Source: JAWWPG01 sp963820035 | GTDB taxonomy: Bacteria; Actinomycetota; Actinomycetes; Propionibacteriales; Nocardioidaceae | Assembly: GCA_963820035.1 (NCBI GenBank) | Contig: CAWFYK010000002.1 | Location: 558,001-622,000 of the forward strand | Length of the DNA: 64,000 nucleotides | Direction: 5' to 3' | Shown: piece by piece, positions 23,755 through 32,611 of the stretch | Layout of the letters: each line of letters starts with the position of its first letter | Position numbering within the stretch: position 1 is the stretch's first letter | The notes under the pieces: generated by a model | Database searches by the model: none | What the model saw: only the letters and a program-made list of their open reading frames with translations | Told to the model about the DNA's origin: nothing | Made by a program: the position numbers and the translations under genes

Positions 23755-24705
23755 ATGGCACGTGCGTCAGGCTCTAGTAGCGCTGGCTCGTCCGGCCTGG
23801 CGACGCCGACGCGAGCGGGCGAGCACACCTCACCGAGATCCCAGGCGCGTACGGGGGTCGCGCTCGCGGTCGCCGCGATGGTGTGTGTGCAGCTCGGGGC
23901 GGCCGTGTCCGTGCATCTGCTCGACCAGCTCGGCCCCGCCGCCGTAGCCGCGCTCCGGTTGGGCTGGGCGGGCATCATCCTGCTCGTCATCGCCCGACCC
24001 CGGCCCTCCTCGTTCTCCCGCTCAACGCTGATGGCATGCGTCGCACTTGGCATCGTGACGGCGGGAGTGACGCTGCTCTTCATGCAGGCGATCGCACGCC
24101 TTCCTCTGGGCACGGCCAGCGCCCTGGAGTTCCTCGGCCCTCTGGGGGTCGCCGTGGCACGCAGCCGCGGGCGCTTGCTCTGGCCGGCCCTGGCGGCGCT
24201 CGGCGTGCTGACGCTGACCCAGCCGTGGCACGGGGGAGTGGACACCCAAGGTGTCGCGTTCGCCCTCGGCGCGGCGTGTTGCTGGGCGGGCTACATCCTG
24301 CTGACCCAGCACGTCGGCGATGCAGTCACCGGGCTCCAGGGACTCGGGATCTCGATGCCGGTCGCGGGCATCGTCGCCACGCTCGCCGCGGGACCGACCG
24401 TCTTCGACTCGATGAGCTGGCAGCTGCTGCTGACGGGGATCGGCTTGGCTCTGTTGCTGCCCGTCATCCCGTTCAGCCTCGAGCTGCTCGCTCTCCGGCG
24501 TCTCACGACCTCCGCCTTCGGCACTCTGATGAGCGTCGAGCCGGGGATTGCCGCAGTCGTCGGCATGATCTTCCTCGGTCAGCTGCCCAATGCGGCGGCC
24601 GTCATCGGCATCGTGTGCGTGGTGGCCGCTGGGATCGGTGCAGAGCGCAGCGGCGCGCGCACCGACCGTGCCGTCGTAGCCGAGCCCCTGGCCGACATCG
24701 GCTGA
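23755..24705 (+). CDS. EamA/RhaT-family inner-membrane exporter
   Basis: A 316-residue drug/metabolite transporter with ten predicted membrane segments in two EamA halves. Each half has a conserved Glu near a helix end: GTASALEFLGPLGVA in the first and LMSVEPGIAAVVGM in the second. The closest characterised style is the amino-acid exporter RhtA. The frame is open from ATG 23689, but that would place the start inside the LysR operator; ATG 23755 with a GGGGCG before it is preferred. A hydrophilic leader of about 35 residues precedes the first segment. Likely substrate: an amino acid or related metabolite. Confidence 0.85.
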   Translation: MARASGSSSAGSSGLATPTRAGEHTSPRSQARTGVALAVAAMVCVQLGAAVSVHLLDQLGPAAVAALRLGWAGIILLVIARPRPSSFSRSTLMACVALGIVTAGVTLLFMQAIARLPLGTASALEFLGPLGVAVARSRGRLLWPALAALGVLTLTQPWHGGVDTQGVAFALGAACCWAGYILLTQHVGDAVTGLQGLGISMPVAGIVATLAAGPTVFDSMSWQLLLTGIGLALLLPVIPFSLELLALRRLTTSAFGTLMSVEPGIAAVVGMIFLGQLPNAAAVIGIVCVVAAGIGAERSGARTDRAVVAEPLADIG

Positions 24706-24792
24706 CTGTCGCTGTTGTCAGGTCGCCGGGTCGGTCCTGCGGTGCAGCGATCGCAGATCTGCGTACGACGGACACGTGTCTAAGGTGACGGC

Positions 24793-25272
24793 GTGCAGAC
24801 TCAGACACACGACCTGACCTTCACCGCGACCGAGGTCCGCAAAGCGGTACCTCAGCTGGGACCGCGGCGAGGCAGATCGAGAGTGGGCCTGTCTCACCCT
24901 GCTCGCCGACCGCGTGCCGGGGCTGGCACCCAGGCCTCTCCGGCGGGAGAAGCAGGGAGTCTCCCCGGTTGTCGTCATGGAGCGGCTCCCGGGCGAGCCG
25001 CTCGGCGCTGCGCCTCTGACGGCCGCACAAACTGCCTCACTCGGGCACGGGCTCCGAAGGCTCTACCGCGTGCCGCCCGATGCCGTACGCCGCGCCGGAC
25101 TTCCGGAGCGGATCTCAGGCCCGACGACCCATCCGCGCGTCGTGATGGAGTGGCTGCGCGCGCCACCCGATCTCACCGCATGTGAGGAGGCGGGTGTGGT
25201 GGCCCGAGCCGTCGATGCCTCCCTCACGTGGCTCGAGACACCCGGAAACCTCTGCTTGGGTGATGAACTGAA
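24793..25272 (+). pseudogene. Phosphotransferase (APH-fold) pseudogene, frameshifted and truncated
   Basis: GTG 24793 (preceded by TAAGGT at 6 nt) starts a kinase-like protein that shifts frame at about 24844: after EVRK one extra base is needed to reach RYLSWDRGEADREWACL. It then continues as LTLLADRVPGLAPRPLRREK and VVVMERLPGEPLG, typical N-lobe of an APH-family kinase. Homology-like sequence stops at LCLGDELN, just where the catalytic loop should begin, and the palindromic element A follows. The catalytic Asp region and the whole C-lobe are missing, so this is a dead gene. A sequencing error could explain the frameshift but not the truncation. Confidence 0.7.
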
Positions 25273-25385
25273 TGGGAGGGGCTGGTGGGGCGGTTGGGAC
25301 CGCCTTGCGCAGCGAAGACCGCTCTAACGATGCTCAGCGGGGCCATGCACCGGCTTTCCATGCGCAAAGCGATCCCATCCGACGG
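25273..25385. repeat. Dispersed palindromic element, copy A
   Basis: Left arm at 25294-25324 starts TTGGGACCGCCTTGCGCA; right arm at 25350-25377 is CGGCTTTCC-ATGCGCAAAG-CGATCCCA. They pair as a long imperfect hairpin (about 21 of 28 positions). The flanks GGGGCTGGTGGGGC are also shared with copies B (40260-40380) and C (48043-48172). It lies where the kinase pseudogene breaks off. Confidence 0.75.
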
Positions 25386-25509
25386 GTTGGCGCAGGCCGG
25401 TTTGCTCCTCAGAGTTTTTACCGCCTCATTTGTGCCGTTGTCGTTATTGCCTGATTGCCATATTTAGAATCCGCTGGCGGGTGTGCCGTCGAGACGCCAT
25501 CGTTAATCC

Positions 25510-26445
25510 GTGAGAACTGCACTCTCCCTCGAGGTCAAAGACGCCTTGGTCGATGCGGGATACAGACCGGGCCGTGTCGTCGGCTCGGGGATGGAAGGTG
25601 TCGTGGTGGATCTCGGCGGTGACCTCGTCGCCAAGACGTGGCACACCCGCGGCCGTGTCGAGCTCGAACGCCTTCGGTCCTTCTACGACGCCGTGGCGAT
25701 GAGCCGGCTCCCCATTGCTACACCAGACATCGTCACCGTTCTCACCGTGGGCGACCAGCACGCAACAATCGAGCGCCGACTGAGTGGCCGCCCCCTTCGC
25801 GGCGACATGGGGGACCGGCCTCACTTCCTCGACGAGGCCGACGTACAAGCGGTCGTCGATGTGCTGGCGGCCCTTCGGGAAGTCGAGCCCGCGGAGGCGC
25901 TGACTTCGCTTCCTGTCCTCGAGGATGAACCTCCCTTCGACCTCACGGGGACGTTCGGCAGCTCGCTCGCCGACCTGGTCGAACGTCGCACAAGACGCTT
26001 CCATGCACCACTGAGCGGCCGCATCCCGGACCTGGACCGAGTTGTCGGAGCAGTGGGGTCCCGGCTTCGCACGACCGACACAATCCGCCCCACGCTCATC
26101 CACGGCGATCTCATTCCGGCGAACATCCTGGTCGGCACATCTGGTTCGCCGGTGGCAATTCTCGACTTCGGTTTCTTCAGCACGGTCGGCGACCCGCGAT
26201 TCGATGCGGCAGTCGCTGCCAGCATCCATGACATGTACGGCCCGCGTGCCCGCACCAATGAAGCGATTCTCGATGAGGCAGTAATGGCTGGATTCGGGTA
26301 CGAACACCAGGTGCTGCGGGTATATCGAGCTGCCTACGCCCTCACGACGAGCAACTGCTTCAGCGAAGCCGGAACCGACGGCCACTTCGCCTGGTGTGCG
26401 GACCTGCTGCTGCGACCCGATATCCGCGCGGCACTAGATCTCTGA
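25510..26445 (+). CDS. APH-fold phosphotransferase 3
   Basis: A 311-residue kinase-like protein. Motifs: GYRPGRVVGSGMEGVVVDLG (nucleotide loop), LIHGDLIPANILV (catalytic Asp and Asn) and VAILDFGFFSTVGDP (metal-binding Asp). This is a complete kinase core, unlike the pseudogene just upstream, to which it is not closely similar. Start GTG 25510. Substrate unknown. Cys/Trp residues near the C-terminus are not family hallmarks. Confidence 0.82.
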   Translation: MRTALSLEVKDALVDAGYRPGRVVGSGMEGVVVDLGGDLVAKTWHTRGRVELERLRSFYDAVAMSRLPIATPDIVTVLTVGDQHATIERRLSGRPLRGDMGDRPHFLDEADVQAVVDVLAALREVEPAEALTSLPVLEDEPPFDLTGTFGSSLADLVERRTRRFHAPLSGRIPDLDRVVGAVGSRLRTTDTIRPTLIHGDLIPANILVGTSGSPVAILDFGFFSTVGDPRFDAAVAASIHDMYGPRARTNEAILDEAVMAGFGYEHQVLRVYRAAYALTTSNCFSEAGTDGHFAWCADLLLRPDIRAALDL

Positions 26446-26534
26446 CGCAGCTTGTCACCGACGGGCCGCCGACGCGGGGAGCACCGGATTCGCGACGGTC
26501 ATGTGCAGAGATAGGGCGTGCCACGGTTGGCGGT

Positions 26535-27287
26535 TCAGTCCTTCTTCGCAGAGGGCTGGGCGACACACAAGACGCCCTTGTTGCCGTCCTGGTCAGCGAT
26601 GACGGTGAGCGACGGCGCGTCGCTGTCATCGATGATGGTCCCACCCGCAGCGACGGCGGCGGCGACCCGTTGCTCGGCTACCTCGGGCGCCACGTAGACC
26701 TCGACGTGGAACCGCTGACGTGGGGACCCGTGCTCGTCACCGTCCCCGAACCACAGGTTCGGCACCCGTCCCGTGACGTCTCGGATCTCGTCGCCGGGGG
26801 ACCCGTAGCCCTGGGACTCAGCGTTCCCGGTCAGCAGGGCGGCCCACACCGGGGCGATGATCGCGGAACGCGCCGTGTCGAGGCCGAGCTCGATGACGCC
26901 CACCGAGGCGGGGTCGGCGACGACCTCGTGGTCCGCCGCGATCTCGCTGATCCGTCGAGCGAGGTCGACGTCCTTCTGGGTCACCCATTCAACGACGTGC
27001 TCGGTGCCCTCGCCGTCGCGATAAATGGCGTCGGCGCTCACCAGCTTGAGGTCGACGCACCCATTCCCGAGCGACACCCTCGGGTAGTGTCCGAGCGCGT
27101 CGGCCGCCTCGCCCACCGCGGCGACGAACCGTACGCCGGTGCCGAAGTCGGCGACCAGGTAGCGGGCATGCAGCCCCTGGGCCAGCTTGCGCCAGTCCGT
27201 CAGCTGAGCCTCGACGATCTCACCACCCGTCAGCATGTCCATATTCGGGGACCCTATCGGTGATATGGCTGCATCGCTCGTGGTCAT
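26535..27287 (-). CDS. Fusion of a pterin-carbinolamine-dehydratase-like domain and a VOC domain
   Basis: A 250-residue two-domain protein. Residues about 18-90 resemble pterin-4a-carbinolamine dehydratase (LTGGEIVEAQLTDWRKL, then GFV-like sequence ending in LGHYPRVSLGNGCVDLKL). The second half is a VOC/glyoxalase-like domain (VPNLWFGDGDE, HVEVYVAPEVAEQRVAAAV). This fusion is seen in actinobacteria, where it is often annotated as 4a-hydroxytetrahydrobiopterin dehydratase. HYP replaces the strict HHP catalytic pair, so dehydratase activity is uncertain. Start taken at ATG 27285-27287; ATG codons 15 and 17 residues in are alternatives. Confidence 0.72.
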   Translation of the reverse strand: MTTSDAAISPIGSPNMDMLTGGEIVEAQLTDWRKLAQGLHARYLVADFGTGVRFVAAVGEAADALGHYPRVSLGNGCVDLKLVSADAIYRDGEGTEHVVEWVTQKDVDLARRISEIAADHEVVADPASVGVIELGLDTARSAIIAPVWAALLTGNAESQGYGSPGDEIRDVTGRVPNLWFGDGDEHGSPRQRFHVEVYVAPEVAEQRVAAAVAAGGTIIDDSDAPSLTVIADQDGNKGVLCVAQPSAKKD

Positions 27288-27333
27288 CGCCCGCGCCCTC
27301 CTGCTGGTCGCCCGCCTCGGAAGGGCACCCGTG

Positions 27334-27945
27334 TCACGGTTGCGCGGGCACCTCGATCGACATCACGCAGTTCTTCAAACCCTTGGGCCGCACGTAGCTG
27401 AATCCGAGTCGTTCGTACAGCCGGCGGGTGCCGTTGTACAGGAACGACGATGACATCTTCTTCGTCTGGTGCGTCAGGTCGTGCGGGTAGGCCTCGACCA
27501 CGCCGCCACCGGCCTGCGCGATGAGGTCGAGGGCGCCCCGGATCGCGATCTCGGTGATGCCCCGACGGCGGTACCTCCGGTCGACGAAGACACAGGTGAT
27601 CCGGTAGTCGGGGTCGCGGTCTTTCTCGGCGTCGTACTGCTTGAGATGGTGGAGGGTGGGCAGCTCCGTCGGCGTGCCGTACTCCGCCCACGCGACGGCC
27701 TCGTCGCCGTCCATCACCAGCGCCGCGTGGGCCGCGCCAGCCTCGACGTAGCGCTTCTTCAGTTCCCGATTGGCCTCGGCCCCTTGTCCGCGCTCGGGGC
27801 CGTCGGGATGGAACCAGATGCACCAGCAGCCGCCGAAGATCCCGTTGTGTCGCTGCACGAGGGCGTCGAACGCCGGCCAGGTCTCCGGAGTCAGCGGGCT
27901 GATCTCCAACGTCGCGTCGGTGCTCGTCTCGGTAGTCATGGACAC
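27334..27945 (-). CDS. GNAT-family N-acetyltransferase
   Basis: A 203-residue GNAT protein. The acetyl-CoA loop is CVFVDRRYRRRGITEIAI (R-R-x-G-I in place of R-G-x-G-x-A), followed by a Gly-rich helix and a C-terminal YERLGFSYVRPKG typical of the fold. An N-terminal HNGIFGGCWCIWFHPD with two Cys and Trp residues defines a subgroup seen in actinobacteria with no known substrate. It lies 46 nt upstream of the dehydratase-VOC fusion gene on the same strand. Confidence 0.8.
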   Translation of the reverse strand: MSMTTETSTDATLEISPLTPETWPAFDALVQRHNGIFGGCWCIWFHPDGPERGQGAEANRELKKRYVEAGAAHAALVMDGDEAVAWAEYGTPTELPTLHHLKQYDAEKDRDPDYRITCVFVDRRYRRRGITEIAIRGALDLIAQAGGGVVEAYPHDLTHQTKKMSSSFLYNGTRRLYERLGFSYVRPKGLKNCVMSIEVPAQP

Positions 27946-28120
27946 ACCGTAGAACGGCTACCGGACGACGCGGGTCCGGATCTCAAACTGCTCGTTGCCC
28001 GAGCGTGGAGTCAGCCGCAGGACCCGCTGGGGGAGACATGATCACGGTATGAGGACGGTAGATTGACATAATGTCGCTTATCGGCGATCCACAAGAGGGG
28101 ATGCTGCTCGGGAACGATGC

Positions 28121-28135
28121 CAGAATGACCGCGTG
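28121..28135 (+). promoter_or_regulatory. -10 box for a leaderless GTG start
   Basis: CAGAAT at 28121-28126, then 6 nt, then GTG 28133. No ribosome binding site is visible. Confidence 0.45.
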
Positions 28136-28774
28136 AACGGCTCTCCCAAAGCTGCGGCCAGCTCCATCGTGGTGCTGGACCTGGCCGGGGTGGTTTTCGA
28201 CTACGACCAGCAGCGGCGGCTGCACCGACTGTCGAGCCTGGTCGGCGTATCGACGGCGCGGCTGGACGAGCTGTTCTGGAGATCTGGATTCGTGAGTGCC
28301 TGCGACAGCGGCGAGATCGGCGACGCTGACGCCGTACGACGCGAGATCCGTGCGCGTGTCTCATGGGACGGCCCGGCGCGGGAGCTGGACGAGGCCTGGT
28401 GCAGCGCGATGTCCCCTGGTCCCGCAGCAGTTCGGGCGCTGAAGGAACGACCGAAGCCCGGGCCGCGGCTCGCCGTCCTGACCAACAATGGTCCGTTGGA
28501 AGAGCTGACGCTGCCGCGTCTCTATCCGGAGGTCTTCGACGGGTTCGAGGCGCTGTTCTTCAGCCATCGGCTGGGCGCCACCAAACCGGCGGCGGCGGTA
28601 TTCGCGGCCGTCACCCGCGAGCTGGCTGTCTCCCCTGGTGAAGTCGCGTTCCTCGACGACAACAGAGACAACGTGGCCGGAGCCCGACGGTTCGGCTGGC
28701 AGGCAAGCATCTTCGAGAGCGTCGCCGACATCATTGCCCTGCTTAACGCAGCAAGTCCCCCTGTCAATCGGTGA
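28133..28774 (+). CDS. HAD-superfamily hydrolase
   Basis: A 213-residue HAD hydrolase. Motif I is VVLDLAGVVFDYD, where the second Asp of DxD is replaced as in the YihX-like phosphatases. Motif II is LAVLTNN, the motif III Lys is in GATKPAAAVF, and motif IV is VAFLDDNRDNVAGARRFGW. A helical cap sits between motifs I and II, defining the IA/subclass I type. Likely a sugar-phosphate phosphatase; substrate unknown. GTG start supported by a leaderless -10. Confidence 0.83.
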   Translation: MNGSPKAAASSIVVLDLAGVVFDYDQQRRLHRLSSLVGVSTARLDELFWRSGFVSACDSGEIGDADAVRREIRARVSWDGPARELDEAWCSAMSPGPAAVRALKERPKPGPRLAVLTNNGPLEELTLPRLYPEVFDGFEALFFSHRLGATKPAAAVFAAVTRELAVSPGEVAFLDDNRDNVAGARRFGWQASIFESVADIIALLNAASPPVNR

Positions 28775-28947
28775 ACCAGCCCGCTGTGGCGCCGCGCGCA
28801 GATCACGCGGGCTGATCGGCTACGGCGTTGGAGGTCACGCCCGGATTCAAAGGTTGGCGACCGGCCGGCGTCAGCGATCGGACATGGGTGCGCGACACTT
28901 CGGGCAGCTTGGCTTTGGACACGGGCCTTTCGACGCGGAGGTAGCGC

Positions 28948-29955
28948 ATGGGACTCACGGTGGCAGTCACGGGGCCGACCGGCGAGATCGGGATTTCCGC
29001 GGTCGACGCCCTTGAGCGGGAACCGGGCGTCAGCCGGGTCGTGGGGATGGCCCGTCGGCCGTTCGACCCGGCTGAGCGGGGCTGGACGAAGACGGAGTAC
29101 CGGCAGGGAGACATCCTGGACCGCAGCGCGGTCGATGCGCTGGTCGCAGACGCCGACGTCGTCATCCACCTGGCCTACGTGATCATGGGCTCGCGCGAGG
29201 AGAGCCGACGAGTCAATCTGACGGGCACCCGCACCGTGTTCGAGGCAACGGTGGACGCGGCCAGGCCGCGGCGCTTGGTTTACACGTCGTCGGTCGCGGC
29301 GTACGGCTACCACCCGGACAACCCGCTCCCCTTGACCGAGGACGTCCCGACGAGCGGCTCGGACGAGCACTACTACTCGCGACAGAAGGCGGAGTGCGAG
29401 GCGATCCTCCGCGAGGTCACCACGGGGTCCGATCTGGAGGTCTATGTCCTCCGCCCGTGCATCGTCGCCGGGCCACTGGCGATGGCGCTGGCGGACTCGA
29501 TGCCGTGGCGGTACGCCGCGCGGTGGCTGCCGGGCGGCCTGCAGGGCGCCGCCGGCTGGCTTCGTGGTGTGCTGCCACTGATGCCCGACCCGGGTCTGCC
29601 GATCCAGCTCGTCCATCACGACGACGTCGCGGCGGCCATCGCGCTGGCCGCCATCGGGACCGGCGAACCCGGTGCCTACAACCTGGCCGACTCGGGTGTG
29701 GTGTCACTGACCGACGTTGCGAAGGCGACCGGCACCAGGTCCCTGCGAGTGCCGCACGTGCTCGCCACCGCGGCCTCCGAGATGGTGGCCAGGCTGCCCG
29801 CCGTACCGAGCGTTGCGCAGTGGCTGCACGTCGGACGGGTCTCGATGGTGATGGACACTCGCCGGGCGCACGACCTGCTGGGCTGGCGGCCGCAGTACAC
29901 CGCTGCCCAGACGCTGGCCGCGCTCGCCGAGGCGGTCCGCGAGCAGGACGGCTAG
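28948..29955 (+). CDS. NAD-dependent epimerase/dehydratase (extended SDR)
   Basis: A 335-residue extended short-chain dehydrogenase. The Rossmann signature TGPTGEIG is at residues 8-15, VVIHLAYVI follows, then YTSSVAAYGYH with the catalytic Ser, and YYSRQK with the Tyr-x-x-x-Lys pair. The C-terminal half has the usual substrate-binding helices. Such proteins act on nucleotide sugars or on steroid/flavonoid-like ketones. It ends 9 nt before a PPOX gene on the same strand, suggesting a shared mRNA. Confidence 0.83.
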   Translation: MGLTVAVTGPTGEIGISAVDALEREPGVSRVVGMARRPFDPAERGWTKTEYRQGDILDRSAVDALVADADVVIHLAYVIMGSREESRRVNLTGTRTVFEATVDAARPRRLVYTSSVAAYGYHPDNPLPLTEDVPTSGSDEHYYSRQKAECEAILREVTTGSDLEVYVLRPCIVAGPLAMALADSMPWRYAARWLPGGLQGAAGWLRGVLPLMPDPGLPIQLVHHDDVAAAIALAAIGTGEPGAYNLADSGVVSLTDVAKATGTRSLRVPHVLATAASEMVARLPAVPSVAQWLHVGRVSMVMDTRRAHDLLGWRPQYTAAQTLAALAEAVREQDG

Positions 29956-29964
29956 GTTGGCGAG

Positions 29965-30432
29965 ATGACCCCGCGCGTCGCCACCGCCACTCGACCGGAG
30001 CGTCGAGACCTCGACGCGTTCCTGCGCGAGCGCCATCGCTGTGTCCTCATCACCCATCGAGCGGACGGCTCTCTGCAGTCGTCTCCCGTGTCGAGCGGCG
30101 TCGACGCGCAGGGCAGGCTTCTCATCTCGACCTATCCCGCGCGGGCGAAGGTGTCCAATGTCCGCCGCACCCCGGCGGTGAGTGCGTGCGTGCTCTCGGA
30201 CGACTGGGACGGGCCCTACGTCCACGTCGACGGCACGGGCGAGGTGCTCGACCTGCCCGATGCGATCGACGACTTCGTGACCTACTTCCGGTCGATCTCC
30301 GGTGAGCACCCGGACTGGGACGAATACCGGCAGGCCATGGCGCGCCAGGGCAAGTGCCTGATCCGGGTCACGATCGACCGGTGGGGCCCGATCGCGACCG
30401 GTGGCTTCCCGCCGGAGCTAGCGCAGACCTGA
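29965..30432 (+). CDS. PPOX-class F420/flavin-dependent oxidoreductase 2
   Basis: A 155-residue split-barrel protein with LRERHRCVLITHRADGSLQSSPV and RAKVSNVRRTPAVSACV, matching the F420-dependent PPOX group (TIGR03618-like). The C-terminal IRVTIDRWGPI is also typical. Likely a deazaflavin- or FMN-linked reductase. Start ATG 29965, 9 nt after the epimerase stop. Its last 15 nt overlap the 3' end of the convergent glycosyltransferase gene. Confidence 0.8.
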   Translation: MTPRVATATRPERRDLDAFLRERHRCVLITHRADGSLQSSPVSSGVDAQGRLLISTYPARAKVSNVRRTPAVSACVLSDDWDGPYVHVDGTGEVLDLPDAIDDFVTYFRSISGEHPDWDEYRQAMARQGKCLIRVTIDRWGPIATGGFPPELAQT

Positions 30433-31575
30433 GGCGAGCGTGTCGACGACCGCGTCGAGATCGGGCAAGGCGTTCATCTCGTGTCCGATGCGACCGGCCG
30501 ACTCCTGGTACGTCGGGTTGGCCATCACCTGCTCGACGGCCTTCCGTAGTTCGGACGCCGTGCGCGCCACCGCCGCGTCCTCATCGTCGGCGGAGCGGTC
30601 GACATCCACGACCACGCCAGCCCCTGCCTCCGCCACCAGGCGACCGTTGCGCGGCTGGTCGGCCATCAGCGGCACCACCACCAGCGGGAGTCCCGCAGCG
30701 AGCGACCCGAATGTCGTACCCGCGCCACCATGACAGACGACGGCCGACGCCTCCCGCATGACGGCACCCTGGTCGACCCAGTCCTCCACCTGCACGTTCC
30801 GTGGAAGCTGTCCCAGCGCGGCACGGTCGCGGGACCGTCCCATCGTCAGCAGCACCCGAACGGGCAAGCCCGTGACGGCTTCGACAGCGGCGCGGTAGAC
30901 GACCCGGCCGATCGGGAGCGCTCCGGCAACCGTCCCGAACGAGACGTAGAGCAGCGGCGACGGGTCGCCACCCCACCAGTCCGGTAGCGCAGAGTCGTTG
31001 TCGGCCACGGGTTCTCGGAAGCGGATGGTGGGGTCGAACGGCGACGGGTCGAGCGAGGCGGGGAACCGCGTGAGATAAGGCGCGACCAGCAGACGCCCAG
31101 GCAGCCCGGGGCTGACCGGCTCCAGAACCGGGGCGGCCAGGTCGATCGACGACGCCTCGATACCGGCGAGCCCGATGGCGACCTGCACGTGCGGCAGACC
31201 TCGGCGCTCCGCTGCGACCGCCGACGCGAAGTCCGCCGGCTCGCGTAGGACGAGGTCGGGCCGCCACTCGTCGCAGGCCCGCTCGACCGCGGGCAGCATG
31301 GCCGCCGTGTCCAGACGGCCGAAGATCTCCCGGTTGACGAGAACGGCTGCCTCGTCCCGCGAGACGACGGGCACCCGCTCCCAGATGGCCTCGAGCTGCT
31401 CCGCGGGTGGGCTCGAGCCGAAGCGGACCGCGTGACCGGTCGCTCCGGCCAGCTTCGACAGCTCGGGTGGCAGCACCATCAGCACGTCGTCCCCGCGCCG
31501 AGCGAACGCATCGACAACAGGAACCAGAGGGCTGAAATGCCCGGAGCCGGCCGTCGAGCAGACCAGGATGCGCAT
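30418..31575 (-). CDS. GT1-family glycosyltransferase (UGT/MGT-like)
   Basis: A 385-residue GT-B glycosyltransferase. N-terminal MRILVCSTAGSGHFSPLVPV is the acceptor-domain start. The donor-binding motif HGGAGTTFGSLAAGLPLVVV with PLMADQPRNG is the bacterial equivalent of the UGT signature, close to macrolide and glycopeptide glycosyltransferases. The acceptor is unknown. I start at ATG 31573-31575; a 40-residue upstream extension is a shadow of the VOC gene. It is 7 nt behind the VOC protein gene on the same strand, so the pair may form an operon. Confidence 0.85.
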   Translation of the reverse strand: MRILVCSTAGSGHFSPLVPVVDAFARRGDDVLMVLPPELSKLAGATGHAVRFGSSPPAEQLEAIWERVPVVSRDEAAVLVNREIFGRLDTAAMLPAVERACDEWRPDLVLREPADFASAVAAERRGLPHVQVAIGLAGIEASSIDLAAPVLEPVSPGLPGRLLVAPYLTRFPASLDPSPFDPTIRFREPVADNDSALPDWWGGDPSPLLYVSFGTVAGALPIGRVVYRAAVEAVTGLPVRVLLTMGRSRDRAALGQLPRNVQVEDWVDQGAVMREASAVVCHGGAGTTFGSLAAGLPLVVVPLMADQPRNGRLVAEAGAGVVVDVDRSADDEDAAVARTASELRKAVEQVMANPTYQESAGRIGHEMNALPDLDAVVDTLASGLR

Positions 31576-31582
31576 GTCGGCC

Positions 31583-31957
31583 TCAGGCGAACTCGTGAAT
31601 GGACAGGACGTTGTCGTCCGGGTCTCGGAACCACGCGACCCGGGTGCCGTCGGGAGCCCGCCAGGCGAGGTGGTCGTCCTGCTCGAGCCCGTCATAGCTG
31701 GTGAAGGCGACGCCCGCGGCCTTGAGCTGCTCGACGGCCGAGTCCAGGTCGGCGACCTCCCAGCCGAGCACGGTGTAGGGCGCCGATGCTTTGTCGGTCA
31801 CGAGGGTGACCCGCAGCTCGGTCCCACCGGCCGCATAGGCGTCGGCGTACAGCGAGCTCGAGGTGATCGGGAGTCCGAGACTGTCGCGGTAGAAGCGCCG
31901 CGAGACCTCGAGGTTGGTGCTTGCGACGAACGCGACGAGTGTGCCCGGAAACGCCAT
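31583..31957 (-). CDS. VOC superfamily protein
   Basis: A 124-residue single-domain VOC protein: LVAFVASTNLEVSRRFYRDSLGL in the first half and WRAPDGTRVAWFRDPDDNVLSIHEF in the second, whose DP-DNNxL-like end normally carries a metal ligand. Start chosen at ATG 31955-31957 because GGAGAGG sits about 11 nt upstream; GTG 31969 is the alternative. Function unknown; it precedes the glycosyltransferase gene by 7 nt, so a role in the same resistance or tailoring step is possible. Confidence 0.75.
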   Translation of the reverse strand: MAFPGTLVAFVASTNLEVSRRFYRDSLGLPITSSSLYADAYAAGGTELRVTLVTDKASAPYTVLGWEVADLDSAVEQLKAAGVAFTSYDGLEQDDHLAWRAPDGTRVAWFRDPDDNVLSIHEFA

Positions 31958-32134
31958 GGGAATGTGCACCTCTCCTGGTGGGACACCGAGACCGGCTCAG
32001 CAGGTTGCTCTCGCGATGCTCTCATGCGCCCGGGCCAGCGCCGTCCGAACCCGCGGGGTCACCTCGCAGGACCTGCCTGGCCCAATCCCCTAGAGTGTCA
32101 CGCGACCGGAACCGCCTGACGGAGGTAGAGAATC

Positions 32135-32599
32135 GTGGCCGCAACGCTCAAGGAGATCCTGCTCGCCCCCGAACGGCGTCCGTCGGTGGTCACTGACCTG
32201 CAGGGCCTGGTCGACCGCGAGGTCTCCGGAAAGAGTGGCATGTCGGGACTGGCCGTCAAGGGCAGCTTCGCCGTCGTCAAGAAGGTCAAGTCCGGGTTCA
32301 TTCCCCACGCGATCAACCAGATGCTGCCCGAGTTCGCCCACAAGATGCAGCCGTACTACGCGAAGTACGACCCGGCGACCGACGGCTCGTTGGGCACCTA
32401 TCTCACCGCCAACGCATCAGCGGTCTCCGACGTGCTGCTCGGAGTTGCAGACGGCAGGGCGCGGCGCTCCCGTCACGAGTCGGTGAAGAAGGCCTACCAG
32501 AAGCTCCGGCCGCAGGCCAAGAAGCATGTGGAGCAGGCGCTCCCCGGCCTCGGCGACGTCATCGAGAAGTATGCGAAGGAAGCGGACACGGCAGCCTGA
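32135..32599 (+). CDS. DUF6918 family protein
   Basis: A 154-residue soluble protein with start MAATLKEILLAPERRPSVV, a middle SGFIPHAINQMLPEFAHKM and a Lys/Arg-rich C-terminus KKHVEQALPGLGDVIEKYA. This pattern fits the actinobacterial DUF6918 family. Function unknown. GTG start at 32135 has a good Shine-Dalgarno (GGAGG 10 nt upstream), and TAGAGT at 32091-32096 is a possible -10 box. Convergent with the DUF2332 gene 12 nt away. Confidence 0.7.
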   Translation: MAATLKEILLAPERRPSVVTDLQGLVDREVSGKSGMSGLAVKGSFAVVKKVKSGFIPHAINQMLPEFAHKMQPYYAKYDPATDGSLGTYLTANASAVSDVLLGVADGRARRSRHESVKKAYQKLRPQAKKHVEQALPGLGDVIEKYAKEADTAA

Positions 32600-32611
32600 G
32601 CGAGTCGGAGA

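Noticed and set aside
28063..28080. TTGACA with palindrome GACATAATGTC before the HAD gene
   Set aside because: No fitting -10 box lies at 16-19 nt, and the HAD gene already has a leaderless -10 box near its GTG. Kept only as a note.
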